Part shown: one piece after another, positions 11,561 to 23,520 of the stretch
How the letters are laid out: each line of letters opens with the position of its first letter
Numbering within the stretch: the first letter of the stretch is position 1
Source: Citrus sinensis
Taxonomy: Eukaryota; Streptophyta; Magnoliopsida; Sapindales; Rutaceae
Assembly (NCBI RefSeq): GCF_022201045.2
Contig: NC_068561.1
Coordinates: 2,629,001 to 2,693,000, forward strand
Length of the DNA stretch: 64,000 nt
Reading direction: 5' to 3'
The notes under the pieces: generated by a model
The model's input: the letters and a program-made list of their open reading frames with translations, nothing else
Told to the model about the DNA's origin: nothing
The model's database searches: none
Translations under genes and position numbers: made by a program

Positions 11561-11937
11561 CTTTTTATCTTTTCAGCCGTTAATCATCTTTTCGCGCGCC
11601 GACCCCTTCAATTTTTGGAGACAAATAGGGTGGTCAAGTTCCGGAGGAGCTTGGGGGCGTTTTTTGACCCTTAATTTCGAATTTTTCTTGTATTTTGACA
11701 CATTTTTAAGATTACAATTTTTTTGACCCTCGTCGTCAGCCGGTTAATCATCTTTTCGCGGCCGGCCCCTTCACTTTTGCGTGCGTTAGCGGGTTTCGAC
11801 CGCCGGCGCGGGTCTCCGGGGCACCTCGGACCCGCCGGGGAGCGGGGAAAGGGCCGCGGAGGGATGAATTGTGCGGCGGCCGAGTCGGGGCAGGCGAGGG
11901 GGGCACGGTTAAGTAGATTTGCAGTGCACATGCTGAT

Positions 11938-12057
11938 GGGTGCGACCATACCAGCACTAATGCACCGGATCCCATCAGAACTCCGCAGTTAAGCGTGCTT
12001 GGGCGAGAGCAGTACTAAGATGGGTGACCTCTTGGGAAGTCCTCGTGTTGCACCCCT
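11938..12057 (+). rRNA. 5S rRNA: 5S rRNA copy 25
   Basis: Consensus gene; one G missing upstream in CACGGTTAAG. Confidence 0.97.
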
Positions 12058-12435
12058 CTTTTTATCTTTTCAGCCGGTTAATCATCTTTTCGCGGCCGAC
12101 CCCTTCAATTTTTGGAGACAAATAGGGTGGTCAAGTTCCGGAGGAGCTTGGGGGCGTTTTTTGACCCTTAATTTCGAATTTTTCTTGTATTTTGACACAT
12201 TTTTAAGATTACAATTTTTTTGACCCTCGTCGTCAGCCGGTTAATCATCTTTTCGCGGCCGGCCCCTTCACTTTTGCGTGCGTTAGCGGGTTTCGACCCG
12301 GCGGCGCGGGGTCTCCGGGCACCTCGGACCCGCCGGGAGCGGGGAAAGGGCCGCGGAGGGATGAATTGTGCGGCGGCCGAGTCGGGGCAGGCGAGGGGGG
12401 CACGGGTTAAGTAGATTTGCAGTGCACATGCTGAT

Positions 12436-12555
12436 GGGTGCGACCATACCAGCACTAATGCACCGGATCCCATCAGAACTCCGCAGTTAAGCGTGCTTGG
12501 GCGAGAGCAGTACTAAGATGGGTGACCTCTTGGGAAGTCCTCGTGTTGCACCCCT
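12436..12555 (+). rRNA. 5S rRNA: 5S rRNA copy 26
   Basis: Consensus gene; first terminator run is four T. Confidence 0.97.
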
Positions 12556-12930
12556 CTTTTATCTTTTCAGCCGGTTAATCATCTTTTCGCGGCCGACCCC
12601 TTCAATTTTTGGAGACAAATAGGGTGGTCAAGTTCCGGAGGAGCTTGGGGGCGTTTTTTGACCCTTAATTTCGAATTTTTCTTGTATTTTGACACATTTT
12701 TAAGATTACAATTTTTTTGACCCTCGTCGTCAGCCGGTTAATCATCTTTTCGCGGCCGGCCCCTTCACTTTTGCGTGCGTTAGCGGTTTCGACCGCCGGC
12801 GCGGGGTCTCCGGGGCACCTCGGACCCGCCGGGAGCGGGGAAAGGGCCGCGGAGGGATGAATTGTGCGGCGGCCGAGTCGGGGCAGGCGAGGGGGCACGG
12901 GTTAAGTAGATTTGCAGTGCACATGCTGAT

Positions 12931-13050
12931 GGGTGCGACCATACCAGCACTAATGCACCGGATCCCATCAGAACTCCGCAGTTAAGCGTGCTTGGGCGAG
13001 AGCAGTACTAAGATGGGTGACCTCTTGGGAAGTCCTCGTGTTGCACCCCT
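12931..13050 (+). rRNA. 5S rRNA: 5S rRNA copy 27
   Basis: Consensus gene; first terminator run is four T. Confidence 0.97.
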
Positions 13051-13427
13051 CTTTTATCTTTTCAGCCGGTTAATCATCTTTTCGCGGCCGACCCCTTCAA
13101 TTTTTGAGACAAATAGGGTGGTCAAGTTCCGGAGGAGCTTGGGGGCGTTTTTTGACCCTTAATTTCGAATTTTTCTTGTATTTTTGACACATTTTTAAGA
13201 TTACAATTTTTTTTGACCCTCGTCGTCAGCCGGTTAATCATCTTTTCGCGGCCGGCCCCTTCACTTTTGCGTGCGTTAGCGGGTTTCGACCGCCGGCGCG
13301 GGGTCTCCGGGCACCTCGGACCCGCCGGGGAGCGGGAAAGGGCCGCGGAGGGATGAATTGTGCGGCGGCCGAGTCGGGCAAGGCGAGGGGGGCACGGGTT
13401 AAGTAGATTTGCAGTGCACATGCTGAT

Positions 13428-13547
13428 GGGTGCGACCATACCAGCACTAATGCACCGGATCCCATCAGAACTCCGCAGTTAAGCGTGCTTGGGCGAGAGC
13501 AGTACTAAGATGGGTGACCTCTTGGGAAGTCCTCGTGTTGCACCCCT
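13428..13547 (+). rRNA. 5S rRNA: 5S rRNA copy 28
   Basis: Consensus gene; its spacer at 13711-13720 reads CGTCCCTCCT in place of TGACCCTCGT. Confidence 0.97.
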
Positions 13548-13924
13548 CTTTTTATCTTTTCAGCCGGTTAATCATCTTTTCGCGGCCGACCCCTTCAATT
13601 TTTGGAGACAAATAGGGTGGTCAAGTTCCGGAGGAGCTTGGGGGCGTTTTTTGACCCTTAATTTCGAATTTTTCTTGTATTTTTGACACATTTTTAAGAT
13701 TACAATTTTTCGTCCCTCCTCGTCAGCCGGTTAATCATCTTTTCGCGGCCGGCCCCTTCACTTTTGCGTGCGTTAGCGGGTTTCGACCGCCGGCGCGGGT
13801 CTCCCCGGCACCTCGGACCCGCCGGGGAGCGGGGAAAGGGCCGCGGAGGGATGAATTGTGCGGCGGCCGAGTCGGGGCAGGCGAGGGGGCACGGGTTAAG
13901 TAGATTTGCAGTGCACATGCTGAT

Positions 13925-14044
13925 GGGTGCGACCATACCAGCACTAATGCACCGGATCCCATCAGAACTCCGCAGTTAAGCGTGCTTGGGCGAGAGCAGT
14001 ACTAAGATGGGTGACCTCTTGGGAAGTCCTCGTGTTGCACCCCT
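13925..14044 (+). rRNA. 5S rRNA: 5S rRNA copy 29
   Basis: Consensus gene; 498 bp to the next. Confidence 0.97.
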
Positions 14045-14422
14045 CTTTTTATCTTTTCAGCCGGTAATCATCTTTTCGCGGCCGACCCCTTCAATTTTTG
14101 GAGACAAATAGGGTGGTCAAGTTCCGGAGGAGCTTGGGGGCGTTTTTTTTGACCCTTAATTTCGAATTTTTCTTGTATTTTGACACATTTTTAAGATTAC
14201 AATTTTTTGACCCTCGTCGTCAGCCGTTAATCATCTTTTCGCGGCCGGCCCCTTCACTTTTGCGTGCGTTAGCGGGTTTCGACCGCCGGCGCGGGGTCTC
14301 CGGGGCACCCTCGGACCCGCCGGGGAGCGGGGAAAGGGCCGCGGAGGGATGAATTGTGCGGCGGCCGAGTCGGGGCAGGCGAGGGGGCACGGGTTAAGTA
14401 GAATTGCAGTGCACATGCTGAT

Positions 14423-14542
14423 GGGTGCGACCATACCAGCACTAATGCACCGGATCCCATCAGAACTCCGCAGTTAAGCGTGCTTGGGCGAGAGCAGTAC
14501 TAAGATGGGTGACCTCTTGGGAAGTCCTCGTGTTGCACCCCT
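14423..14542 (+). rRNA. 5S rRNA: 5S rRNA copy 30
   Basis: Consensus gene; upstream region reads AGTAGAATTGC, one T-to-A change. Confidence 0.97.
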
Positions 14543-14919
14543 CTTTTTATCTTTTCAGCCGGTTAATCATCTTTTCGCGGCCGACCCCTTCAATTTTTGG
14601 AGACAAATAGGGTGGTCAAGTTCCGGAGGCGCCTTGGGGCGTTTTTTGACCCTTAATTTCGAATTTTTCTTGTTTTTTGACACATTTTAAGATTACAATT
14701 TTTTTGACCCTCGTCGTCAGCCGGTTAACATCTTTTCGCGGCCGGCCCCTTCACTTTTGCGTGCGTTAGCGGGTTTCGACCGCCGGCGCGGGGTCTCCGG
14801 GGCACCTCGGACCCGCCGGGGAGCGGGGAAAGGGCCGCGGAGGGATGAATTGTGCGGCGGCCGAGTCGGGGCAGGCGAGGGGGGCACGGGTTAAGTAGAT
14901 TTGCAGTGCACATGCTGAT

Positions 14920-15039
14920 GGGTGCGACCATACCAGCACTAATGCACCGGATCCCATCAGAACTCCGCAGTTAAGCGTGCTTGGGCGAGAGCAGTACTAA
15001 GATGGGTGACCTCTTGGGAAGTCCTCGTGTTGCACCCCT
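14920..15039 (+). rRNA. 5S rRNA: 5S rRNA copy 31
   Basis: Consensus gene; first of nine consecutive units whose spacer has CAATTGTTGG. Confidence 0.97.
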
Positions 15040-15421
15040 CTTTTTATCTTTTCAGCCGGTTAATCATCTTTTCGCGGCCGACCCCTTCAATTGTTGGAGA
15101 CAAATAGGGTGGTCAAGTTCCGGAGGAGCTTGGGGGCGTTTTTTGACCCTTAATTTCGAATTTTTCTTGTATTTTGACACATTTTTAAGATTACAATTTT
15201 TTTGACCCTCGTCGTCAGCCGGGTTAATCATCTTTTCGCGGCCGGCCCCTTCACTTTTGCGTGCGTTAGCGGGTTTCGACCGGCCGGCGCGGGGTCTCCG
15301 GGGCACCTCGGACCCGCCGGGGAGCGGGGAAAGGGCCGCGGAGGGATGAATTGTGGCGGCGGCCGAGTCGGGGCAGGCGAGGGGGGCACGGGTTAAGTAG
15401 ATTTGCAGTGCACATGCTGAT

Positions 15422-15541
15422 GGGTGCGACCATACCAGCACTAATGCACCGGATCCCATAGAACTCCGCAGTTAAGCGTGCTTGGGCGAGGAGCAGTACT
15501 AAGATGGGTGACCTCTTGGGAAGTCCTCGTGTTGCACCCCT
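15422..15541 (+). rRNA. 5S rRNA: 5S rRNA copy 32
   Basis: One C lost in CATAGAAC and one G gained in GCGAGGAGC next to the intermediate element; length 120. CAATTGTTGG spacer; unit 507 bp. Confidence 0.87.
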
Positions 15542-15928
15542 CTTTTTATCTTTTTCAGCCGGTTAATCATCTTTTCGCGGCCCGACCCCTTCAATTGTTG
15601 GAGACAAATAGGGTGGTCAAGTTCCGGAGGAGCTTGGGGGCGTTTTTTTGACCCTTAATTTCGAATTTTTCTTGTATTTTGACACTTTTTTAAGATTACA
15701 ATTTTTTTGACCCTCGTCGTCAGCCGGTTAATCATCTTTTCGCGGCCGGCCCCTTCACTTTTGCGTGCGTTTAGCGGGTTGTCTCGACCGCCGGCGCGGG
15801 AGTCTCCGGGCACCTCGGACCCGCCGGGGAGCGGGGAAAGGGCCGCGGAGGGGATGAATTGTGCGGCGGCCGAGTCGGGGCAGGCGAGGGGGGCACGGGT
15901 TAAGTAGATTTGCAGTGCACATGCTGAT

Positions 15929-16049
15929 GGGTGCGACCATACCAGCACTAATGCACCGGATCCCATCAGAAACTCCGCAGTTAAGCGTGCTTGGGCGAGA
16001 GCAGTACCTAAGATGGGTGACCTCTTGGGAAGTCCTCGTGTTGCACCCT
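15929..16049 (+). rRNA. 5S rRNA: 5S rRNA copy 33
   Basis: An A is gained in CAGAAACTCC and a C in GTACCTAAG, and a C is lost at the 3' end, giving 121 nt; four-T terminator. The spacer also has scattered changes at 16074-16185. Confidence 0.83.
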
Positions 16050-16428
16050 CTTTTATCTTTTCAGCCGGTTAATATCTTTTCGCGGCCCGACCCCTTCAAT
16101 TGTTGGAGACATATAGGGTGGTCAAGTTCCGAGAGGAGCTTGGGGGCGTTTTTTGACCCTTAAGTTCGAATTGTTCTTGTAATTTGACACATTTTTAAGA
16201 TTACAATTTTTTTGACCCTCGTCGTCAGCCGGTTAATCATCTTTTCGCGGCCGGCCCCTTCACTTTTGCGTGCGTTAGCGGGTTTCGACCGCCGGCGCGG
16301 GGTCTCCGGGGCACCTCGGACCCGCCGGGGAGCGGGGAAAGGGCCGCGGAGGGATGAATTGTGCGGCGGCCGAGTCGGGGCAGGCGAGGGGGGCACGGGT
16401 TAAGTAGATTTGCAGTGCACATGCTGAT

Positions 16429-16548
16429 GGGTGCGACCATACCAGCACTAATGCACCGGATCCCATCAGAACTCCGCAGTTAAGCGTGCTTGGGCGAGAG
16501 CAGTACTAAGATGGGTGACCTCTTGGGAAGTCCTCGTGTTGCACCCCT
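16429..16548 (+). rRNA. 5S rRNA: 5S rRNA copy 34
   Basis: Consensus gene; CAATTGTTGG spacer. Confidence 0.97.
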
Positions 16549-16925
16549 CTTTTTATCTTTTCAGCCGGTTAATCATCTTTTCGCGGCCGACCCCTTCAAT
16601 TGTTGGAGACAAATAGGGTGGTCAAGTTCCGGAGGAGCTTGGGGGCGTTTTTTGACCCTTAATTTCGAATTTTTCTTGTATTTTGACACATTTTTAAGAT
16701 TACAATTTTTTTGACCCTCGTCGTCAGCCGGTTAATCATCTTTTCGCGGCCGGCCCCTTCACTTTTGCGTGCGTTAGCGGGTTTCGACCGCCGGCGCGGG
16801 TCTCCGGGCACCTCGGACCCGCCGGGGAGCGGGGAAAGGGCCGCGGAGGGATGAATTGTGCGGCGGCCGAGTCGGGGCAGGCGAGGGGGGCACGGTTTAA
16901 GTAGATTTGCAGTGCACATGCTGAT

Positions 16926-17044
16926 GGTGCGACCATACCAGCACTAATGCACCGGATCCCATCAGAACTCCGCAGTTAAGCGTGCTTGGGCGAGAGCAGT
17001 ACTAAGATTGGTGACCTCTTGGGAAGTCCTCGTGTTGCACCCCT
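16926..17044 (+). rRNA. 5S rRNA: 5S rRNA copy 35
   Basis: One leading G is missing and box C reads GATTGGTGACC (G to T); 119 nt; CAATTGTTGG spacer. Confidence 0.87.
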
Positions 17045-17421
17045 CTTTTTATCTTTTCAGCCGGTTAATCATCTTTTCGCGGCCGACCCCTTCAATTGTT
17101 GGAGACAAATAGGGTGGTCAAGTTCCGGAGGAGCTTGGGGGCGTTTTTTGACCCTTAATTTCGAATTTTTCTTGTATTTTGACACATTTTTAAGATTACA
17201 ATTTTTTTGACCCTCGTCGTCAGCCGGTTAATCATCTTTTCGCGGCCGGCCCCTTCACTTTTGCGTGCGTTAGCGGGTTTCGACCGCCGCCGGGGGTCTC
17301 CGGGCACCTCGGACCCGCCGGGGAGCGGGGAAAGGGCCGCGGAGGGATGAATTGTGCGGCGGCCGAGTCGGGGCAGGCGAGGGGGGCACGGGTTAAGTAG
17401 ATTTGCAGTGCACATGCTGAT

Positions 17422-17541
17422 GGGTGCGACCATACCAGCACTAATGCACCGGATCCCATCAGAACTCCGCAGTTAAGCGTGCTTGGGCGAGAGCAGTACT
17501 AAGATGGGTGACCTCTTGGGAAGTCCTCGTGTTGCACCCCT
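17422..17541 (+). rRNA. 5S rRNA: 5S rRNA copy 36
   Basis: Consensus gene; its spacer at 17781-17852 has several changes, including GGGGAGGTATTGAATTG. Confidence 0.97.
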
Positions 17542-17921
17542 CTTTTTATCTTTTCAGCCGGTTAATCATCTTTTCGCGGCCGACCCCTTCAATTGTTGGA
17601 GACAAATAGGGTGGTCAAGTTCCGGAGGAGCTTGGGGGCGTTTTTTGACCCTTAATTTCGAATTTTTCTTGTATTTTGACACATTTTTAAGATTACAATT
17701 TTTTTGACCCTCGTCGTCAGCCGGTTAATCATCTTTTCGCGGCCGGCCCCTTCACTTTTGCGTGCGTTAGCGGGTTTCGATCGCCGGCGCGGGGTCTCCG
17801 GGGCACATCAGACCCGCCGGGGAGCGGGGAAAGGGCCGGGGAGGTATTGAATTGTGCGGCGGCCGAGTCGGGGCAGGCGAGGGGGGCACGGATTAAGTAG
17901 ATTTGCAGTGCACATGCTGAT

Positions 17922-18041
17922 GGGTGCGACCATACCAGCACTAATGCACCGGATCCCATCAGAACTCCGCAGTTAAGCGTGCTTGGGCGAGAGCAGTACT
18001 AAGATGGGTGACCTCTTGGGAAGTCCTCGTGTTGCACCCCT
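17922..18041 (+). rRNA. 5S rRNA: 5S rRNA copy 37
   Basis: Consensus gene; upstream GGATTAAG instead of GGGTTAAG. Confidence 0.96.
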
Positions 18042-18419
18042 CTTTTTATCTTTTCAGCCGGTTAATCATCTTTTCGCGGCCGACCCCTTCAATTGTTGGA
18101 GACAAATAGGGTGGTCAAGTTCCGGAGGAGCTTGGGGGCGTTTTTTGACCCTTAATTTCGAATTTTTCTTGTATTTTGACACATTTTTAAGATTACAATT
18201 TTTTTGACCCTCGTCGTCAGCCGGTTAATCATCTTTTCGCGGCCGGCCCCTCACTTTTGCGTGCGTTAGCGGGTTTCGACCGCCGGCGCGGGGTCTCCGG
18301 GGCACCTCGGACCCGCCGGGGAGCGGGGAAAGGGCCGCGGAGGGATGAATTGTGCGGCGGCCGAGTCGGGGCAGGCGAGGGGGGCACGGGTTAAGTAGAT
18401 TTGCAGTGCACATGCTGAT

Positions 18420-18541
18420 GGGTGCGACCATACCAGCACTAATGCACACCGGATCCCATCAGAACTCCGCAGTTAAGCGTGCTTGGGCGAGAGCAGTACT
18501 AAGATGGGTGACCTCTTGGGAAGTCCTCGTGTTGCACCCCT
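18420..18541 (+). rRNA. 5S rRNA: 5S rRNA copy 38
   Basis: AC is duplicated in GCACACCGG, giving 122 nt; otherwise consensus. CAATTGTTGG spacer. Confidence 0.87.
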
Positions 18542-18918
18542 CTTTTTATCTTTTCAGCCGGTTAATCATCTTTTCCGCGGCCGACCCCTTCAATTGTTGG
18601 AGACAAATAGGGTGGTCAAGTTCCGGAGGAGCTTGGGGGCGTTTTTTGACCCTTAATTTCGAATTTTTCTTGTATTTTGACACATTTTTAAGATTACAAT
18701 TTTTTTGACCCTCGTCGTCAGCCGGTTAATCATCTTTTCGCGGCGGCCCCTTCACTTTTGCGTGCGTTAGCGGGTTTCGACCGCCGGCGCGGGGTCTCCG
18801 GGCACCTCGGACCCGCCGGGGAGCGGGGAAAGGGCCGCGGAGGGATGAATTGTGCGGCGGCCGAGTCGGGGCAGGCGAGGGGGCACGGGTTAAGTAGATT
18901 TGCAGTGCACATGCTGAT

Positions 18919-19038
18919 GGGTGCGACCATACCAGCACTAATGCACCGGATCCCATCAGAACTCCGCAGTTAAGCGTGCTTGGGCGAGAGCAGTACTAAG
19001 ATGGGTGACCTCTTGGGAAGTCCTCGTGTTGCACCCCT
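18919..19038 (+). rRNA. 5S rRNA: 5S rRNA copy 39
   Basis: Consensus gene; last of the CAATTGTTGG run. Its spacer at 19254-19331 is rearranged and about 15 bp short. Confidence 0.97.
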
Positions 19039-19402
19039 CTTTTTATCTTTTCAGCCGGTTAATCATCTTTTCGCGGCCGACCCCTTCAATTGTTGGAGAC
19101 AAATAGGGTGGTCAAGTTCCGGAGGAGCTTGGGGCGTTTTTTGACCCTTAATTTCGAATTTTTCTTGTATTTTGACACATTTTTAAGATTACAATTTTTT
19201 TGACCCTCGTCGTCAGCCGGTTAATCATCTTTTCGCGGCCGGCCCCTTCACTTGTGCGTGCGTTAGCGGTTCTCGACCGCCGGCGCGGGGTCTCCGGGGC
19301 ACCTCGGACCCGCCGCGGGGAAAGGGAATGAATTGTGCGGCGGCCGAGTCGGGGCAGGCGAGGGGGGCACGGGTTAAGTAGATTTGCAGTGCACATGCTG
19401 AT

Positions 19403-19522
19403 GGGTGCGACCATACCAGCACTAATGCACCGGATCCCATCAGAACTCCGCAGTTAAGCGTGCTTGGGCGAGAGCAGCACTAAGATGGGTGACCTCTTGG
19501 GAAGTCCTCGTGTTGCACCCCT
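19403..19522 (+). rRNA. 5S rRNA: 5S rRNA copy 40
   Basis: T76C is the only gene change seen; 494 bp to the next. Confidence 0.95.
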
Positions 19523-19896
19523 CTTTTTATCTTTTCAGCCGGTTAATCATCTTTTCGCGGCCGACCCCTTCAATTTTTGGAGACAAATAGGGTGGTCAAG
19601 TTCCGGAGGAGCTTGGGGGCGTTTTTTGACCCTTAATTTCGAATTTTCTTGTATTTTGACACATTTTTAAGATTACAATTTTTTTGACCCTCGTCGTCAG
19701 CCGGGTTAATCATCTTTTCGCGGCCGCCCCTTCACTTTTGCGTGCGTTAGCGGGTTTCGACCGCCGGCGCGGGGTCTCCGGGCACCTCGGACCCGCCGGG
19801 GAGCGGGAAAGGGCCGCGGAGGGATGAATTGTGCGGCGGCCGAGTCGGGGCAGGCGAGGGGGCACGGTTAAGTAGATTTGCAGTGCACATGCTGAT

Positions 19897-20016
19897 GGGT
19901 GCGACCATACCCGCACTAATGCACCGGATCCCATCAGAACTCCGCAGTTAAGCGTGCTTGGGCGAGAGCAGTACTAAGATGGGTGCCCTCTTGGGAAGTC
20001 CTCGTGTTGCACCCCT
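19897..20016 (+). rRNA. 5S rRNA: 5S rRNA copy 41
   Basis: Two A-to-C changes, at position 16 and at position 90 inside box C (GGGTGCCCTC). Confidence 0.92.
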
Positions 20017-20395
20017 CTCTTTTATCTTTTCAGCCGGTTAATCATCTTTTCGCGGCCGACCCCTTCAATTTTTGGAGACAAATAGGGTGGTCAAGTTCCG
20101 GAGGAGCTTGGGGGCGTTTTTTGACCCTTAATTTCGAATTTTTCTTGTATTTTGACACATTTTTAAGATTACAATTTTTTTGACCCTCGTCGTCAGCCGG
20201 TTAATCATCTTTTCGCGGCCGGCCCCTTCACTTTTGCGTGCGTTAGCGGGTTTCGACCGCCGGCGCGGGGTCTCCGGGGCACCTCGGACCCGCCGGGGAG
20301 CGGGGAAAGGGCCGCGGAGGGATGAATTGTGCGGCGGCCGAGTCGGGGCAGGCGAGGGGGGCACGGTTAAGTAGATTTGCAGTGCACATGCTGAT

Positions 20396-20515
20396 GGGTG
20401 CGACCATACCAGCACTAATGCACCGGATCCCATCAGAACTCCGCAGTTAAGCGTGCTTGGGCGAGAGCAGTACTAAGATGGGTGACCTCTTGGGAAGTCC
20501 TCGTGTTGCACCCCT
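20396..20515 (+). rRNA. 5S rRNA: 5S rRNA copy 42
   Basis: Consensus gene; 498 bp to the next. Confidence 0.97.
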
Positions 20516-20893
20516 CTTTTTATCTTTTCAGCCGGTTAATCATCTTTTCGCGGCCGACCCCTTCAATTTTTGGAGACAAATAGGGTGGTCAAGTTCCGGA
20601 GGAGCTTGGGGGCGTTTTTTGACCCTTAATTTCGAATTTTTCTTGTATTTTGACACATTTTTAAGATTACAATTTTTTTGACCCTCGTCGTCAGCCGGTT
20701 AATCATCTTTTCGCGGCCGGCCCCTTCACTTTTGCGTGCGTTAGCGGTTTCGACCGCCGGCGCGGGGTCTCCGGGGCACCTCGGACCCGCCGGGGAGCGG
20801 GGAAAGGGCCGCGGAGGGATGAATTGTGCGGCGGCCGAGTCGGGGCAGGCGAGGGGGGCACGGGTTAAGTAGATTTGCAGTGCACATGCTGAT

Positions 20894-21013
20894 GGGTGCG
20901 ACCATACCAGCACTAATGCACCGGATCCCATCAGAACTCCGCAGTTAAGCGTGCTTGGGCGAGAGCAGTACTAAGATGGGTGACCTCTTGGGAAGTCCTC
21001 GTGTTGCACCCCT
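20894..21013 (+). rRNA. 5S rRNA: 5S rRNA copy 43
   Basis: Consensus gene. Its spacer at 21033-21124 is divergent; repeat copy a there resembles copy b (GGCCGGCCCC, ACTT). Confidence 0.97.
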
Positions 21014-21032
21014 CTTTTTATCTTTTCAGCCG

Positions 21033-21124
21033 TTTAATCATCTTTTCGCGGCCGGCCCCTTGACTTGTTTGAGACAAATAGGGTGGTCAAATTCCGGAGG
21101 AGCTTGGGGGCATTTCGACACCCT
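21033..21124 (+). other. Divergent spacer patch (unit of copy 43)
   Basis: Repeat copy a is replaced by a sequence with GGCCGGCCCC and GACTTG, partly the copy b state, and the next segment has CAAATTCC and CATTTCGACACC. Flanks are consensus. Confidence 0.7.
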
Positions 21125-21391
21125 TAATTTCGAATTTTTCTTGTATTTTGACACATTTTTAAGATTACAATTTTTTTGACCCTCGTCGTCAGCCGGTTAA
21201 TCATCTTTTCGCGGCCGGCCCCTTCACTTTTGCGTGCGTTAGCGGGTTTCGACCGCCGGCGCGGGGTCTCCGGGGCACCTCGGACCCGCCGGGAGCGGGG
21301 AAAGGGCCGCGGAGGGATGAATTGTGCGGCGGCCGAGTCGGGGCAGGCGAGGGGGGCACGGGTTAAGTAGATTTGCAGTGCACATGCTGAT

Positions 21392-21511
21392 GGGTGCGAC
21401 CATACCAGCACTAATGCACCGGATCCCATCAGAACTCCGCAGTGAAGCGTGCTTGGGCGAGAGCAGTACTAAGATGGGTGACCTCTTGGGAAGTCCTCGT
21501 GTTGCACCCCT
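21392..21511 (+). rRNA. 5S rRNA: 5S rRNA copy 44 (G53 class)
   Basis: Box A reads AGTGAAGCG: first copy in the window with G at position 53; otherwise consensus. Confidence 0.96.
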
Positions 21512-21891
21512 CTTTTTATCTTTTCAGCCGGTTAATCATCTTTTCGCGGCCGACCCCTTCAATTTTTGGAGACAAATAGGGTGGTCAAGTTCCGGAGGAG
21601 CTTGGGGGCGTTTTTTGACCCTTAATTTCGAATTTTTCTTGTATTTTGACACATTTTTAAGATTACAATTTTTTTGACCCTCGTCGTCAGCCGGTTAATC
21701 ATCTTTTCGCGGCCGGCCCCTTCACTTTTGCGTGCGTTAGCGGGTTTCGACCGCCGGCGCGGGGGTCTCCGGGGCACCTCGGACCCGCCGGGGAGCGGGG
21801 AAAGGGCCGCGGAGGGATGAATTGTGCGGCGGCCGAGTCGGGGCGGGAGGGGGGGGCACGGGTTCAGTACATTTGCAGTGCACATGGTGAT

Positions 21892-22013
21892 GGGTACGAC
21901 CATACCAGCACTAATGCACCGGATCCCCATCAGAACTCCGCAGTTAAGCGTGCTTGGGCGAGAGCAGTACTAAGATGGGTGACCTCTATGGGAAGTCCTC
22001 GTGTTGCACCCCT
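21892..22013 (+). rRNA. 5S rRNA: 5S rRNA copy 45
   Basis: G5A, a C gained in GGATCCCCATC, and an A gained in box C (CCTCTATGGG); 122 nt. The upstream region is also altered (TTCAGTACATTT). Activity doubtful. Confidence 0.83.
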
Positions 22014-22397
22014 CTTTTTATCTTTTCAGCCGGTAATCATCTTTTCGCGGCCGACCCCTTCAATTTTTGGAGACAAATAGGGTGGTCAAGTTCCGGAGGA
22101 GCTTGGGGCGTTTTTTGACCCTTAATTTCGAATTTTTCTTGTATTTTGACACATTTTTAAGGATTACAATTTTTTTGACCCTCGTCGTCAGCCGGTTACT
22201 CATCTTTTTCGCGGCCGGCCCCTTCACTTTTGCGTGCGTTAGCGGTTTCGACCGCCGGCGCGGGGTCTCCCGGGGCACCTCGGACCCGCCGGGGAGCGGG
22301 GAAAGGGCCGCGGAAGGGATGAATTGGTGCGGCGGCCGAGTCGGGGCCAGGCGAGGGGGGCCACGGGTTAAAGTAGATTTGCAGTGCACATGCTGAT

Positions 22398-22517
22398 GGG
22401 TGCGACCATACCAGCAATAATGCACCGGATCCCATCAGAACTCCGCAGTTAAGCGTGCTTGGGCGAGAGCAGTACTAAGATGGGTGACCTCTTGGGAAGT
22501 CCTCGTGTTGCACCCGT
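22398..22517 (+). rRNA. 5S rRNA: 5S rRNA copy 46
   Basis: C20A and C119G, the same pair as copy 101; 504 bp to the next. Confidence 0.95.
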
Positions 22518-22901
22518 CTTTTTATCCTTTTCAGCCGGTTAATCATCTTTTCGCGGGCCGACCCCTTCAATTTTTGGAGACAAATAGGGTGGTCAAGTTC
22601 CGGAGGAGCTTGGGGGCGTTTTTTGACCCTTAATTTCGAATTTTTCTTGTATATTTGACACATTTTTAAGATTACAATTTTTTGACCCTCGTCGTCAGCC
22701 GGTTAATCATCTTTTCGCCGGCCGGCCCCCTTCACTTTTGCGTGCGTTAGCGGGTTTCGACCGCCGGCGCGGGGTCTCCGGGGCACCTCGGACCCGCCGG
22801 GGAGCGGGGAAAGGGCCGCGGAGGGAGGAATTGTGCGGCGGCCGAGTCGGGGGCAGGCGAGGGGGGCACGGGTTAAGTAGATTTGCAGTGCACATGCTGA
22901 T

Positions 22902-23021
22902 GGGTGCGACCATACCAGCACTAATGCACCGGATCCCATCAGAACTCCGCAGTTAAGCGTGCTTGGGCGAGAGCAGTACTAAGATGGGTGACCTCTTGGG
23001 AAGTCCTCGTGTTGCACCCCT
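22902..23021 (+). rRNA. 5S rRNA: 5S rRNA copy 47
   Basis: Consensus gene; 499-bp unit. Confidence 0.97.
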
Positions 23022-23400
23022 CTTTTTATCTTTTCAGCCGGTTAATCATCTTTTCGCGGCCGACCCCTTCAATTTTTGGAGACAAATAGGGTGGTCAAGT
23101 TCCGGAGGAGCTTGGGGGCGTTTTTTGACCCTTAATTTCGAATTTTTCTTGTATTTTGACACATTTTTAAGATTACAATTTTTTTGACCCTCGTCGTCAG
23201 CCGGTTAATCATCTTTTCGCGGCCGGCCCCTTCACTTTTGCGTGCGTTAGCGGGTTTCGACCGCCGGCGCGGGGTCTCCGGGGCACCTCGGACCCGCCGG
23301 GGAGCGGGGAAAGGGCCGCGGAGGGATGAATTGTGCGGCGGCCGAGTCGGGGCAGGCGAGGGGGGCACGGGTTAAGTAGATTTGCAGTGCACATGCTGAT

Positions 23401-23520
23401 GGGTGCGACCATACCAGCACTAATGCACCGGATCCCATCAGAACTCCGCAGTTAAGCGTGCTTGGGCGAGAGCAGTACTAAGATGGGTGACCTCTTGGGA
23501 AGTCCTCGTGTTGCACCCCT
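23401..23520 (+). rRNA. 5S rRNA: 5S rRNA copy 48
   Basis: Consensus gene; spacer near 23676-23689 reads ACGCTTTTTTTGTCCC. Confidence 0.97.

Noticed and set aside
22398-22517. Extension of the 41-unit duplication left of 25.9 kb, based on C20A plus C119G in copy 46
   Set aside because: Its 41-unit partner is the scrambled copy 87, which does not match, and copies 47-52 share no rare variants with copies 88-93.
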